DNA from: Trachemys scripta elegans
Lineage: Eukaryota; Chordata; Testudines; Emydidae
Direction of reading: 5' to 3'
Length of the DNA stretch: 64,000 nt
Assembly (NCBI RefSeq): GCF_013100865.1
Contig: NC_048298.1
Coordinates: 240,674,765 to 240,738,764, forward strand
Below, piece after piece: positions 34,952 through 46,076 of this stretch (within the stretch, counting starts at the first letter, position 1; every line of letters starts with the position of its first letter). Both the position numbers and the translations under genes were made by a program. The notes below the pieces were generated by a model, which saw only the letters and a list, made by a program, of their open reading frames with translations, did not search any database and was not told where the DNA came from.

Positions 34952-35986
34952 CCATGGGAAAACTGCAGTTAGTACAGAACATGGTGGGCCATTTATTAAG
35001 TGGCTTATCTGTAGGGTACACATTGCATCAGGGGTCCATTGCCAGAATTGCTGGGTGGCTGACTGAGGCAGGAGCAGATGCAGGCTGGAGCAAAGTCTGA
35101 CTAGAATGGAAACAGGGCTTGCTAGAGCAGGAGCGGTCTTTTGAAACTACTGGCAATGGGAGCTCGAGCTCTGGGATCCTCCCACCTTGCAGGGTCCTAG
35201 AGCCCGGAAGACTACACAGCAATGAAACGGCCCTGCAGCCCAAGCCCCTTGAGCCTGAATCAGCTGGTACGGGCCAGTGGCAAGTTTTTCATTGCTGTCC
35301 AGACCTACCCTAGAGAGACTGCTTCCATTAGGAGCCTATACAGTCTCTTTGGGATCAACTGAGTAGGGCTGAACCCAAGTTTGGCTCAACCCGGCTTGAA
35401 TGGCATGGGGCCTATCACAAGACATGCAGGTGATTGTCACTTTCTGGCTCAGGGATGACTCCTCAGGCTTAAGCAGGCTCAGATACAGGTAACTCAGGGT
35501 TGACTCACCAGGTTTAAGTAGGCCGGGGCTCAGAGATAACTCAGGATTAGGCAGGCTCAGAGATATCACATCCATAGTATGCACCTATTTTCGCTGCCAA
35601 TTGATTTTACAGTTTGAGTCCCTGTGTGGTTTGGGTGCTGCCTACCTTAAAGGCCGCCTTTCTCAATACATCACAACATGGTAACTGTAATCAATGGAGT
35701 CACCCATGCTAACAGCCCGCTAGTTTAAATAAGTGGAGTGGATAGAAGGGCATTTTAGTGAGGAGTCTTCATCTCTTGAACCTGTTTTTCCCTTTGGTCC
35801 AACAGTCCAGATTTAAAAACTTTCAGGCCACACTGTAAGGCTCATCCGTTTCCCAAAGCTTTTCTGGGAGTGTCAGCTGAATAGGCTTATAGAGGGAGCA
35901 GCAAGTGAGTTCCTTTGTGTGGCCCAAACTGTCCCAAAAGAATTCAAAGTTAGGAGTTTGTAGGGGCCTTGAGAGTCATTCTGTGA
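34952..35986. other. No gene seen; small degenerate tandem repeat
   Basis: At about 35440-35580 a unit of roughly 35 bases (GGCTCAGAGATAACTCAGG-like) recurs three to four times with variation, producing a repetitive chance peptide on the minus strand. The rest is unremarkable. Confidence 0.4.
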
Positions 35987-36342
35987 TAGGGTTACCATAC
36001 GTCCTCTTTTTCCTGGACATGTCCGGCTTTTCGGCAGTCAAACCCCCGTCCGGGGGGAATTGCCAAAAAGCGGAACATGTCCGGGAAAATGGCGTCTCTG
36101 TTTAAGAGCCCGGCTGCCTGAACGCTACCGGCTTCGGGTAGCCCCGTGCCTGGAGACCCTGCGCCGCCGGAGCCCGGGAGGGGAAGTGCCCGGCTGGGGG
36201 CGCAGGGTCTGGAGGCACCGGGCTGCCCAAAGCCGGTAGCGCTTGGGCAGCCCAGCTCTTAAACAGAGCGGGGGCGGCTGGAGCCTCCAGCCCCCGGGGC
36301 TCTGTGTAACTGACCCAGTGTCAGTTACACAGAGACAAAGAG
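35987..36342. mobile_element. Truncated hAT-like element (TAGGGTTACCATA family)
   Basis: Starts TAGGGTTACCATACGTCC, followed by an internal inverted pair around GGACATGTCCGGCTTTTCGG and CGGAACATGTCCGGG. A second inverted pair (CTACCGGCTTCGGGTAG; GGGCTGCCCAAAGCCGGTAG) lies further in. No right terminal repeat is found before the sequence returns to AT-rich DNA. Confidence 0.6.
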
Positions 36343-36343
36343 N
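36343..36343. other. Single ambiguous base (N)
   Basis: The only non-ACGT base in the window, next to a GTAACTGA...TCAGTTAC palindrome in the element above. It probably marks an unresolved assembly or polymorphic position. Confidence 0.95.
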
Positions 36344-37054
36344 AACATTGTGCACAGCCATGAGGCTACAGGGACTCAAAAAGTTGTTCACAGGCACTTC
36401 TAATAAGCGACCCATGATCAAAAGAATCACTCACTGCTTTCAGATGACTGCACGAAAATACATATGTAACTAGCTGCTGAAAGGGTTCTCAGTAAACATG
36501 TTTAAATGTCTCTTTCATCCCATACTACTCCATGCAGCAACCTAACCTGTTTAGTGTGGTTCTTCAAACTAGCTAACTTCCCACAAGTTCAAGGGGACAA
36601 ATTCTGCTCTTGGTTACACTGGTGCTACCTCAATGAAGTTGCATTGATGTAAAAGCAGAGTTTGTTCTCTCAGTCCAGCTGATAAGGCCAGATGGAGCAG
36701 AACTCCAAAATATTTAAGGACCAGCACAAGTTCTAATTGAAGGTTTTTCACAAGCTCTGCAGAGAAGCAAACTCCTATTTTTAATTATTTGTTTTCCGTA
36801 ACAAAACCACATGCCTGTATTGAGAAACTATGAAGTTTATGGGATTCTCAGAAACATATAGGAAAATGCTTGCTGCCACCTTGTGGGGCTTTAGCTGAAG
36901 CAAATATTGAGTATACAAAGCTGATACTTGTGTCTATGTGAAACTTGAGAATAAAACAAGAAACACACACACTCAAATGACCAGGAAACACCAGAAGTGC
37001 CAACTCATGGAATTCCCTTGGAGCAGTTGAGTTTGCCTCCCTTGTGGAACAGGC
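36344..37054. other. No gene seen
   Basis: Non-coding. GACAAATTCTGCTCTTGGTT near 36596 and its weak inverse near 36655 resemble an old palindromic repeat. Confidence 0.35.
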
Positions 37055-37062
37055 AGTGGGCC

Positions 37063-37186
37063 TAGGGTGACCAGACAGCAAGTGTGAAAAATCGGGACAG
37101 GGGGTGGGGAGTAATAGGAGCCTATATAAGACAAAGCCCCAAATATTGGGACTGTCCCTATCAAATCGGGACATCTAGTCACCCTA
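37063..37186. mobile_element. hAT-like MITE, 124 bp, minimal member of the TAGGGTGACCAG family
   Basis: Ends TAGGGTGACCAGA and, inward from the right, TAGGGTGACTAGA, flanked by exact AGTGGGCC copies (37055-37062, 37187-37194). Subterminal ATCGGGACAG and the inverse-side TCAAATCGGGACATC repeat the style of the larger relatives at 31463 and 40949. With 124 bp it is close to two ends joined. Confidence 0.9.
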
Positions 37187-37194
37187 AGTGGGCC

Positions 37195-38394
37195 TGAACT
37201 TCCTAACCGGCTAATGTTCTGAGATTTGCAGGGAGATCCTGCAGATCACAGCACACCCACACAGAACAGAGGCCCAGGGCATCCTCAGTATGCTCCGAGT
37301 CTTGCTATCCCCCCCTTGCTCAAACAAAAGCTATGCTTTCATGGGCTCCCCCTGGCTACTACCCCAAAATTCCCATCAAAGGGTTTCAATATGTTGAGAA
37401 GTAATCAGTATAAGATAAAGCTGACAGATTCAACTAATTCCTGACCTTGTAATTTTTACAGTTAAACTGCTCTGAGACTGTGGGGAGGGGTCAGGTGAGA
37501 CAATAAAGATTTTTCTCCAACACCCCAAAACATAACATGCCAGTATCTTTGGACAAATTAGACAGTGGTACTTGGTACCACAGGAGATATCTCCTGATTA
37601 TCTAGTTCTGTTTGGGACCAGGACTGTCTTCCTATGTGTCTGTACAATATCTAGCACATTTTGGGTACCACTTTAATATAAATAATATATAAAATAATAC
37701 ACACAACCTCTGGTTGATGTACATAGTTTTCTAGGAATGACTGCCAAAAAGTCATTAAAATAGAAGATAGATACTTTTGTGTGTGTGACCATCTTTCAGT
37801 ATTAATTCCATATCACCTTTGACCAATGAATGTTTTAAGACATTATTTAACATACATTCAAAGATTACTGCCTGTTGCATAAGATTTTGTACCAGTTAAA
37901 ATCATGTATTAGGCACAAAGCATACCCTCTTGGGAGAATTAAGAAATGCCTACAATTTCAGCTAGTGGAATATCATCTGAACCATCTAATTGATGATTCC
38001 ATCCCTGACAGAGCAGGCGGGGAGCATGGCTTTCTTAATTCATGGGTGCCCAAGATCCATGGGAAAAATTCTGTAGATTTTAAGGCATCTATGTAAGACT
38101 GGTACATTTGACTGGAGGCCCAGTGCTTCCGTGCTACTCCTAAGGGAGCCATGATCCCAACAGCTCGGTGCCTGCTCAAATTCCCAAAGTCTTCAAATAG
38201 TGGACAGTCAGAGAATGGAGTGGAAGGCTGCATAAAATAATGCTGACAGTAGGCCAGATTATTCTATTTATTCTATGGAGGGGATAAAAGGATCAGAAAA
38301 AGCCTTTAGTACAATTTTAGGGAGGTAGTTGATCCTATACATCAAGATCTCAATCCTTCGCCTAAGTAGAAACGTGCGATCCTTCTGTGTTTGT
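37195..38394. other. No gene seen; weak MIR/L2-like tail
   Basis: GGGACCAGGACTGTCTTCC then ATATCTAGCACATTTTGGG at about 37612-37700 resembles a MIR/L2 tail. Otherwise no feature is recognised. Confidence 0.35.
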
Positions 38395-38881
38395 GTCTCT
38401 CCAGGGGCGATGGGGGGACTGGAGGCAGCAGTGGGGGTCAGGGCCATGGTGGGGTGAGGCTGAGCCTGGAGCCGGAGCCTGGGGTCCTGCTGTACAGCTG
38501 GGGACTGGAGGAGGCAGCAGGGGGAGGGGTGATGTGTGGGGGTAAGCCCGGGACCAGATCCCCAGCGCCGGAGCCCAAAGCCCTGCGGCTGGGGGCCGGA
38601 GCCCACCACCACACGGCCAGAGTCTGCTGCCCACCACCCCAGACCTGAAGCCCGACCCCCACTGCCCCTGGAAAGGTGGGGAACTCACACTGGTCGCCTG
38701 CTCCTATAGTGTTTGTGGCTCTAGAAGGGGCATGGACCAGCACCTGCACCTGCTGGCAGTTCTGGGGAAGGGGCCACTGCTTTGTCCCTTTTTCCCCAAT
38801 CACCACCCAGGAGTGCTGTGGCTGCAAGAAAAGCCCCTGGTGGCCGTATGCGGCCAAAATGGCCACATTTGAAAAATGCTG
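38395..38881. mobile_element. GC-rich hAT-like element, left end unclear
   Basis: The right end (inward: CCAGCATTTTTCAAATGTGG) looks like a hAT terminal repeat of the CAGTGTTTCTCAAATG type. The interior is rich in GGAGCCGGAGCC and CCCACCACCCC words and gives long chance frames on both strands. I could not find the matching left end or a target duplication. Confidence 0.5.
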
Positions 38882-39096
38882 GATTTGGACGAGACCTTCA
38901 TTTGCCCACTGTGGGGGTTTCTTGCCTTGACTTCTGACACATCTGATTCCGATCACTGTTGGAGACAGGATACTGGAGTGGATCAGCCATGGATCGGATC
39001 CAGTCTAGCAGTTCTTATGTTCCCTAATACCATGGAAAATATTTTTTAAAATAGCTTTTTAAAAGAGTATAGAGGGATGGGTTTTATTCCTCTAAG

Positions 39097-39288
39097 CAGG
39101 GCCGGCTCCAGCATTTCTGCCACCCCAAGCAAAAAAAAAGCCGCGATTGGTGGCGGCAGTTCAGCGGCAGGTCCTTCGCTCCTAGAGGGAGTGAGGGACC
39201 TGCCGCTCCGAATTGCCACACATGCTGCCCCTCTCCCTTGGCCGCCCCAAGCACCTGCTTGTTAAGCTGGTGCCTGGAGCCGGCCCTG
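39097..39288. mobile_element. hAT-like MITE, 192 bp, exact target duplication
   Basis: Starts CAGGGCCGGCTCCAGC and ends GGAGCCGGCCCTG, flanked by exact CCTCTAAG copies (39089-39096, 39289-39296). The middle carries an A-run and an inverted pair around GGCAGGTCC. The truncated relative lies at 33839. Confidence 0.9.
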
Positions 39289-39296
39289 CCTCTAAG

Positions 39297-40863
39297 TGGC
39301 AAATATAAATGAAATCATGCAGCAGTCAACTTTATCTATATAAGGGCCAGACCCTGAAAGGTGCTAAGAACTTCTTGCTCTATATTGAGCATTTTCTACT
39401 AACTTCATCTAATAGGGTTACATTCTGCAAGGTGTCTCTTGTGAGGCGCTGAGCACCTTCTTACCCATCCATGTTGTTGGAAATAATTTTCCTAATAAGT
39501 TTATTAAGCTTTACCATGACTCAGTTTCCACACAAGGATTCCTTGATTTAGTCAAAAGACCCCTTGGTATTGATTACATCCAAAATGTCAATATAAACAT
39601 ATACATCCTCATATTCTTTATCTTAGTAACAATATAGTGATAAGCATTGACCAACATACTGACAACAGGTTCAGTCCTGGGAGATATCGTCCCATCCTGG
39701 CATGACTGCAGGGAAGTAAGGAAAGCTCAGACAAAGAAGAGAAAACCTCGCTTTTAGTTCACTATAATAAACTAGTGATGTTATTGTTAGTCCTTGGACC
39801 TTAGCCAAAGTCAGCTGAAGCAATTTAGGGCTGCACTTTGCTCTCTTCAGAATTTTCTTTTTATCTTATTTTGCTGCATTTTTTCCAACTACTGAACTAA
39901 GCATTTCTAACCAAGTATTTATTGCACTTGGTGCCCAATTAACCATGTTTTTTTTTTTTTTTATTTCTATTGCTTAGCCAAAACCTCAAATAAGCTAGCA
40001 CTGGTATTTCCAAGGGTATTACAGGTTTAACACAAACAATTCCTTTTTCTCAAGAGTTTATTCTTTTTGGTCACATAGTTTGGGCCTATTACTTATGTTA
40101 AAATCTAAACAATTTAACACTGTAATTCACTGAGATCTAACTTGGGCCTATATTCCCACAGATGTCAATGGGAGTTGTCTGCATTTAGCACCTCGCAGGA
40201 GGTGCTCAGCTCCTTGCAGAATTGCAACCTTTGTGAAGTTAAAAAAAGATTTCAAAAACCATGACTACTGTTAATTGCCTGCAGAATAAATAAAGGAAGA
40301 TGTAATTGGACAAGTTCAGTCTTATTAAGGATTTTTACAGATTTAATAATATAAAAATTTGCATCAAGCAATAGAAAAGGTGCTTTTTTGCTACAGTTTT
40401 ATTTAAATAACTTAGAATCATTAATAAACAACAGCACAATTAATGCAACCACTAGGAATATCTGTTACAAAATGAAAGTCTTTATGTTGTGAAAGAATCA
40501 GAAATATGCTACTCACTTCTTCATCAACTATGGTCATCCAGTCATATAATAAAAGAAGATTGTGGCTTGTCACAAGTAAAAAGGAAATTATCTCAGTTCA
40601 AGGAAAATCTAAGGGCTAGATTGGTGCCACTATTACTCCCGTTTGTGAGCACTTATAGCAGTAGTCCCACTGACTTCAGTGTTACTACTACAGTCAGTAA
40701 GCGCTCACCAATGTGAGTTCAAGTTGTTATAAGTCTGCTAGAGGTACGAAGCAGTTTCAGTTCTGAGGGGGTGTGAAATGTCAACAAAATAGCTGTCATT
40801 ATTAACATACTGTTGTCATATATTAACATAATAAAACATATTTTACAGAAGCTAAAGAAGGTG
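39297..40863. other. No gene seen
   Basis: AT-rich DNA with a T-run near 39948. A frame at 40489-40716 has no recognisable domain. A GTAGTCCCACTGACTTCAGTG phrase near 40660 resembles old palindromic reptile repeats. Confidence 0.35.
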
Positions 40864-40948
40864 GTCTAAAGCAGTGGCTCTCAACCTTTCCAGATTACTG
40901 TAGCCCTCACAGGAGTCTGATTTGTTTTGAATACTCCCAAGTTACATG

Positions 40949-41838
40949 TAGGGTGACCAGATCACAGGGATGAAATATCGGGACGCGGGGGGGAGGAGGA
41001 GGGGGAAGGGATGGGGGGAAAGGGGCGGAGGAGCAAAAAAAAAAAAAAGCAGTTTCGCAGGGGCTGGGGGCATTAGGCGTCAGCCGCGCTGCCGGATCAC
41101 ACACAGTGCCCCAGTCGCGCGCACTGCCTTCCCCGCGGAGCCTCCTGCCCCTCGGCCCGCCCCGGGCACATGCGGCATGTCCCACTGCCAGCGGGGAGCC
41201 CCGCGCCTCTCCCGCTCAGCTGCGCTCCAGCGGCTCCTTCCCAGCGGGGCGAGCCGCTGGAGCGCAGCCGAGCGGGAGAGGCATGGGGCTCCCTGGCAGC
41301 AGCGGGGAAGTTTATCGGTTTGGGGGACCCCGGCCGGCTCCTCGCCCCGTCCGCCAGCCACCCCGCCTGGGACAAGTCTCGCCCCTGCAGCCCGTCTCCG
41401 CCGCGTATCTCCAGCGGGCGGCCCACGCCCCTGGCCATGCTGCCCACCCAGGCCCTGCCCGCTCTGCACTGCCCCCGGACCCACCGCGCTGCCCCGTGGG
41501 CTGCAGGGCTGGAGCAGCCTCTGCGCTGCACTGCAGCGCTCCCGGCCCTGGCCAGCCATGGCTCGTGTGCTCAGGCTGCTGCACAGGGGCGTCTCCTCCC
41601 CAGGCCCGGCTCGGGATCCAATGGTGCAGTGAGTGGGCGGGGCTGGGGGCGGGGATTTGGGGAGGGATCCAATGGAGGAAGAAGGGAGCGGAGTAGGGGC
41701 GGGGGGCGCGAGAGCCCCTCTGGGCTCCGCCTGTGCGCCGGAGCGGAGGGCAAAATTGTTTGTTTGTCCAGTGTCCCGACTGAACATCGGTCGAGATGCG
41801 GGACAAACAAGTAAATATCGGGATGTCTGGTCACCCTA
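40949..41838. mobile_element. Nested hAT-like element with CpG-dense core, 890 bp
   Basis: Ends TAGGGTGACCAGA and the inverse CTGGTCACCCTA; flanks GTTACATG (40941-40948) and GTTACACA (41839-41846) agree at six of eight bases. ATATCGGGACG near the left end faces TAAATATCGGGATG near the right. The core (41040-41750) is very rich in CpG and gives overlapping frames of up to 235 codons on both strands. These have no domain and are rejected as genes. Confidence 0.85.
41205..41282. repeat. Long GC-rich hairpin inside the nested element
   Basis: Arms at 41205-41236 and 41251-41282 are 32-base reverse complements with a single mismatch, around a 14-base loop. Pairing continues outward less perfectly (GGGGAGCCCC facing GGGGCTCCC). 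Such a hairpin is unusually stable for the region. Confidence 0.85.
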
Positions 41839-42186
41839 GTTACACATCACTTAAAAACTACTGGTTTACAAAATCAGACATAAAAATACAAAAGTAACAT
41901 AGCACACTAGTACTGAATAATTGCTTACTTTCTCATTTTCACCATACACTTATAAAATAAATCAATTGGAATATAAATATTGTACTTACATTTCAGTGTA
42001 TAGTATATAGGGCAGTATAAACAAGTCATTGTCTGAAATTTTAGTTTGTACTGACTTTGCTAGTACTTTTTATGTAGCCTGTTGTAAAACTAGGCAAATA
42101 TCTAGTTGAGTTGATATACCCCCTGAAAGACCTCTGTGTACCCCCAGGGGTACACGTACTCCTGATTGAAAACCAGTGGTGTAAAG

Positions 42187-43640
42187 GGACTTTTATTGTG
42201 TTATGTTGTCTATAAAAATGGAACTGTAATCAAGACTCAAATGTAATGTTGTCAGTTCATCCAGACAAAAGTTACAGTCAAAACTAAGGGTAAGACTGTG
42301 AGCCCCTTCACACACATTGGTGAGCAGTGACTCTCACAAGCAATTACTGTCACGCATAATTATAATGCTATATTCTTATAAATTACATTAACTCAAAACA
42401 AGGGAAACCTTAAGGACTGTAAACAGTTACAAAAATAATAATCTTTAGTAAAGAGAAAAAAATAACTTTTTCTTCCTCCTTTTCAACCACTTTTGGCTAC
42501 AGTCACAAACTCAGTGATGTCAAGATCACAAATCAAGTTCACTCTTAGGCAATATCCTTTCCAGAAAATGACTAGGATTCAGCCTACTGGTTAACAGTTA
42601 ACAAAGCTTATTTCAGGTACTTGATATTTCTGGGTAAAACATTTGAGAGCTCTGAGTTAATGTTTATTTTAGCCCTTTGAAATATGAATCACTTATTCCC
42701 GCTCATGCAGTCTTCTGTGATTTTTACTTGCAAGTGTGAGAACAAGTGGGACAAAAAGAGTCACCCTGGCTTACCCGAGATATCTAAATAAAGAGCTGAA
42801 CAGAAACATCTTTATAAAAATAGAAAGCAGACGGAAGGAAGTAATAAAGACTATGATCAATAATCATTATTAGGTTATTATTATAAAATGAATGATGGAA
42901 AACACATACAGTATTAGCCCATTTAATCCATTCTCCTGTTGGTGTGGGGTTGTTCCCGACAGCATATTCACCTCTGCTCTGTCTGATCTAATTTTAAAGG
43001 ACCAAAAAACAGGGTTTCTCCAAATTGGAACTTCATCCTACTTATTCAGTCATTGGCCTCTGCTGAAATTGCTAGCGAGGGTACTAGCTGCTGGTGTTAA
43101 TCTGAGAATTGGAAGATATTAGGCACAATACCTAGTAGAAAGTGGACAAAGGAAACCTCAACTCATTTGGAAGGCTTAAGTCACAGAAGAGCTGACATAT
43201 AGATGAACGTTTGTTCTTACCTGCTTGCGTTTTGACTGATTTTGTTTTTTTCAGAATTTGCTCGGTTCCTTGATCTTTAAAACCTTCTCTCTGCATTTCT
43301 CTGTTTAAATTCCGTTTGCATTACATTGCCTCTAAAAACCGCCATTGTTTAGATTTGATTCACTTTCATTGACTAATTGGATCATGATAGCACCAACATA
43401 ATGATCCCACAATATAGCACCAGTTATATGCTGTCAAATGTAACTATATTTGGCTGTTGGCAGCTAGTATAGATTACAGTAGCCAGAGGGCTGCTCTAGT
43501 TTATGGTAGAGACAGATGGGGACAATATCCAGAGAGTAAGTAGGGAAAACCAAGTGTACCTGCTCCCCCTGCTCCTCAGTCCCCCCCTGAGCCATGCTGT
43601 TTGCCTCTGGGTTTCCTACTTCCCGACTGAGAGTTCTACC
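42187..43640. other. No gene seen
   Basis: AT-rich DNA. The frame 42892-43122 has no recognisable domain. Confidence 0.4.
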
Positions 43641-43647
43641 CCCAAGC

Positions 43648-43723
43648 TATAGAATCATTCTCATGCATGTACTTTCTCTCACATACACTCTCTCTCTGGC
43701 CCAACTGACTCAATGAGTGTGTT

Positions 43724-43757
<34 letters not shown>

Positions 43758-43782
43758 CACAGCATGAGAATGACTCTATGAC
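43648..43782. repeat. Inverted repeat around a GT/GA microsatellite
   Basis: ATAGAATCATTCTCATGCAT at 43650 faces AGCATGAGAATGACTCTATG at 43761. Between them lie CT-rich sequence, a GT run and a GA run (43716-43757), so this block can fold back on itself. Confidence 0.6.
43716..43757 (+). repeat. GT/GA microsatellite
   Basis: A short GT tract passes directly into about a dozen GA units. CTCTCTCT upstream on the same strand is the inverse of the GA part. Confidence 0.9.
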
Positions 43783-43903
43783 CTGGTGGTTAGAGCAGGA
43801 TGGGAGACTAGGAGCCAGTCCCCCTACTCCAATGACTCTAATTATTTAACCAGAGTGCAACAGCTTCAACAGGAGAGATTGAGGGAGCCTCTCACCTCAA
43901 AAT

Positions 43904-44046
43904 ATCCCATAACCCAATGGTTAGAGGACTGACCTCAGAGGTAGTAGATCCCTCTTCAAATTCCCACTCGCATGGAAGGGAATTTGAACCAGGTGTCTCC
44001 TACAACCCAGGTGAGTACCCTAACCATTGGGCTAAAAGTTATGAGG
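43904..44046. repeat. Hairpin of two tRNA-like modules
   Basis: The left arm (43904-43965) reads AACCCAATGGTTAGAGGACT (A-box-like) and CTTCAAATTCCC (B-box-like). The right arm (43978-44046) is its inverse, with GGGAATTTGAACC and CTAACCATTGGGCT. Spacing of the two boxes fits a tRNA-derived SINE head. A third partial module (ACCTGGTGGTTAGAGCAGG) lies at about 43781. It may be part of a larger foldback element reaching to 45400. It does not look like a working tRNA gene: no terminal CCA-side stem or T-run is evident. Confidence 0.6.
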
Positions 44047-44209
44047 GAAGTTAGTCTTTTTCCCATGCATCTTGCTAACAGTGTAGCTGTTTACTGCCAA
44101 GAGAGAGTTTGCAGCTGAGACTCCCAAGCAGAGATAGATGCCTCCCTGCAGCCCAGACACAGACACCTATCTCTGAGACAGGGTCAGGGAAAAGGGCATT
44201 GGAGAGTTA

Positions 44210-44860
44210 CCAAAAGTGGGGAGGCCAGTGATCCCTGTTCCCTTGAGGGCCCACTCCTACCGCTCCTCTTCCCCCCAAGGCTCTGTCCCCCGGTCAAGCC
44301 AGAATGGGGCTGGGGAGTCCTCTCCCCCTGCTCGGGGTGGGGTAGGGTTGAAAGCAGCCCCCTGCCTGTTTCCCCACTCCCCGGGACCCCCATCCAGGGC
44401 AGGTGGAGTGACCTGCTTCCCATTGCTGCCCACGCAGCTCTGTCCCTGACCCAGCTCCGGTCGGGGCGGGGGGTCTCAGAGACTCAACCAGGCCATGATA
44501 AGAGCTGCACGGAGCTGGGCTGCTGTGGGGAGCCGTGGCAGACTCTCCACGAGCAGCCCCTGGAGGAGGATTCGCGGCTTTTTACAGCTGCCCACGTGGT
44601 TCTTACCATGACCGGGCTGCGGCTCCGAGCCCTTCCCCCAGTTGGAGCTGGGTCAGGGAGAGCCGCATGGGCATCTGTGGGGAGCCGTCATGGAATCGTG
44701 GACTCTCCACCTGCCCTGGGCCAGGTGGGGAGCCAGGAGCCCGTTCACTGACAAAAAGTAGGAGAGCCAGGGCCTCCTGGCTTCTCCTTTTCTGGTACCA
44801 CTGGGCAGGGCTTACCACAAAACCCTCTTGTTGGCATCTCCCATGGGCTAGTTTATAAAG
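44210..44860. repeat. GC-rich repeat core shared with 17275-17954
   Basis: Contains GCCATGATAAGAGCTGCACG with its inverse GTTCTTACCATGACC, and GACTCTCCACCTGCCCTGGG. Both motifs have close partners in the core of 17275-17954 (GCCATAGTAAGAGCCACCCA; CATCCACCTGCCCTGGGC). Terminal repeats were not located here. Frames in it are composition-driven. Confidence 0.55.
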
Positions 44861-44869
44861 TATCCTGCC

Positions 44870-45400
44870 TAGTATGCTGGCTTTTGTAAATTGCAGTTTA
44901 AAGTGCCTGCCTCTCCCCATTCATTGCATAGGGGCTTAGGCACCTAACTCAGGCCATGTCTACACTGCCATTTATGTTGGCAACATTTACGTTGCTCAGG
45001 GGTGTGAACCTGTCTGCCCCCCATCAACATAAGTTTTGTTGTCATAAGTGCTCTTGTGCACAGCACTATGTCGGCAGGAGAGCTTCTCCCACCAACATAG
45101 CTACCACCGCTTGTTTAGGTGGTTTTATGATGTTGATGGGAGAGCTCTCTCCCGTCAGCATAGAGCGACTACACAAGCGATCTGACAGCAGTGCAGCTGT
45201 ATTGGTACGCTGTACTGTTGTAAATTCCCTAGTGTAAACATGGCCTCAATCTCTGTGAATTGTAGTGATTTTCTAGGCCCCTAAAAGTTAGGCAGTGTGA
45301 TGCTCAGTGTCCCAGTGCATAACTCCTTTTATGCATCCATGCCTAAGTGTCCACAAAGTGTCACAAAGTTCACTGGCATAATTTGCTCTAACTGACATTC
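44870..45400. repeat. Old foldback repeat interrupted by a MITE
   Basis: GGGGCTTAGGCACCTAACTC (about 44933) faces GGCCCCTAAAAGTTAGGC (about 45275), with TGTAAATTGCAGTT and GTGAATTGTAGTGATT as further related pieces. The 44952-45245 MITE sits between them and is therefore younger. Confidence 0.55.
44952..45245. mobile_element. MITE with GGCCATGTCTACACTGC ends
   Basis: The ends are GGCCATGTCTACACTGC and, inward from the right, GGCCATGTTTACACTAG. Inner arms GGCAGGAGAGCTTCTCCCAC and GGGAGAGCTCTCTCCCGTCA are palindromic. It is related to 50670-50959. The target duplication is unclear (CTCA appears on both sides but shifted). Confidence 0.75.
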
Positions 45401-46076
45401 TTGTTGGCAGTCTCGGAACAGGAGTAATAGACTGACTGACCGAGAGAATGAAATCCATTCTTATTCCCGAGAGAGTTCCTCCAGGTTCCAGAAGTCTTCA
45501 TTTTATAAGCGCTGTTATCTCTCATGATCACTAAATTCTGTGATAATTTTTTAAAGTACACTGTGAATTCATATGTAATCTTTCGTTCCTCGCAACATAG
45601 AACCTGATCCAAATGCCACTGAAATCAATGGGATTTTCCCCAATGACTTCAATTGATTTTGGATCATGCTCATTATCTGAAGTCTACAAGTGTTCTTTAT
45701 GATGTAAGAGTTATAAAGATGTAATCAAACCTCAGTATAAATATATTTGAAAGCTTTATGTGATGGAGAAAAAAGTGATTGGTTGGATGTAAGTTATGGT
45801 ATGTCACTTTAGCGCCGGATCTCTGAATCTCAAATCTTAATGAGACAAATCAGCACCCTCTGGTTCGAGTTACATGACTAATTTCAGGGAGCATGTGCAT
45901 CTATGTACCCAAAGATGATTTTTTTTTCTTTATAGTTGCCTCTAAAACTCTGCTTCTATTTGAGGCTGCATTAAGAGCAATTATCATTATTTCTCCATTC
46001 CCCTTTGTGAAAACAGGATTATTTTCTACTCCCCTTTCTTGCTGTCAATTTTCTGTATAACCACAAAGTATTGTAG
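45401..46076. other. No gene seen
   Basis: AACCTGATCCAAATGCCACT and the inverse side CAATTGATTTTGGATCATG (45600-45670) form a small palindrome around TCAATGGG, probably an old short repeat. Nothing else is recognised. Confidence 0.4.

Larger units (their letters stand above)
40872..42178. mobile_element. hAT-like element (TAGTGGTTCTCAAC family) that hosts a second element
   Basis: Starts CAGTGGCTCTCAACC and ends GAAAACCAGTG, with flanks GTCTAAAG (40864-40871) and GTGTAAAG (42179-42186), seven of eight bases equal. It is a reverse-oriented relative of 4959-5346 (shared AGTTTGTACTGACTTTGC block). Without the nested 890-bp insertion it is about 400 bp, the same size as that copy. Confidence 0.87.

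Noticed and set aside
41040..41750. CpG island as a second gene promoter
   Set aside because: It lies wholly between the terminal repeats of a transposon and has no adjacent exon.
41080..41787. 235- and 220-codon overlapping frames on both strands
   Set aside because: They come from a CpG-dense transposon core. All frames are open because stop codons are rare at this GC content; no domain is visible.
43904..44046. Working tRNA genes
   Set aside because: The boxes are degenerate, the acceptor stem cannot be drawn, and no T-run terminator follows.
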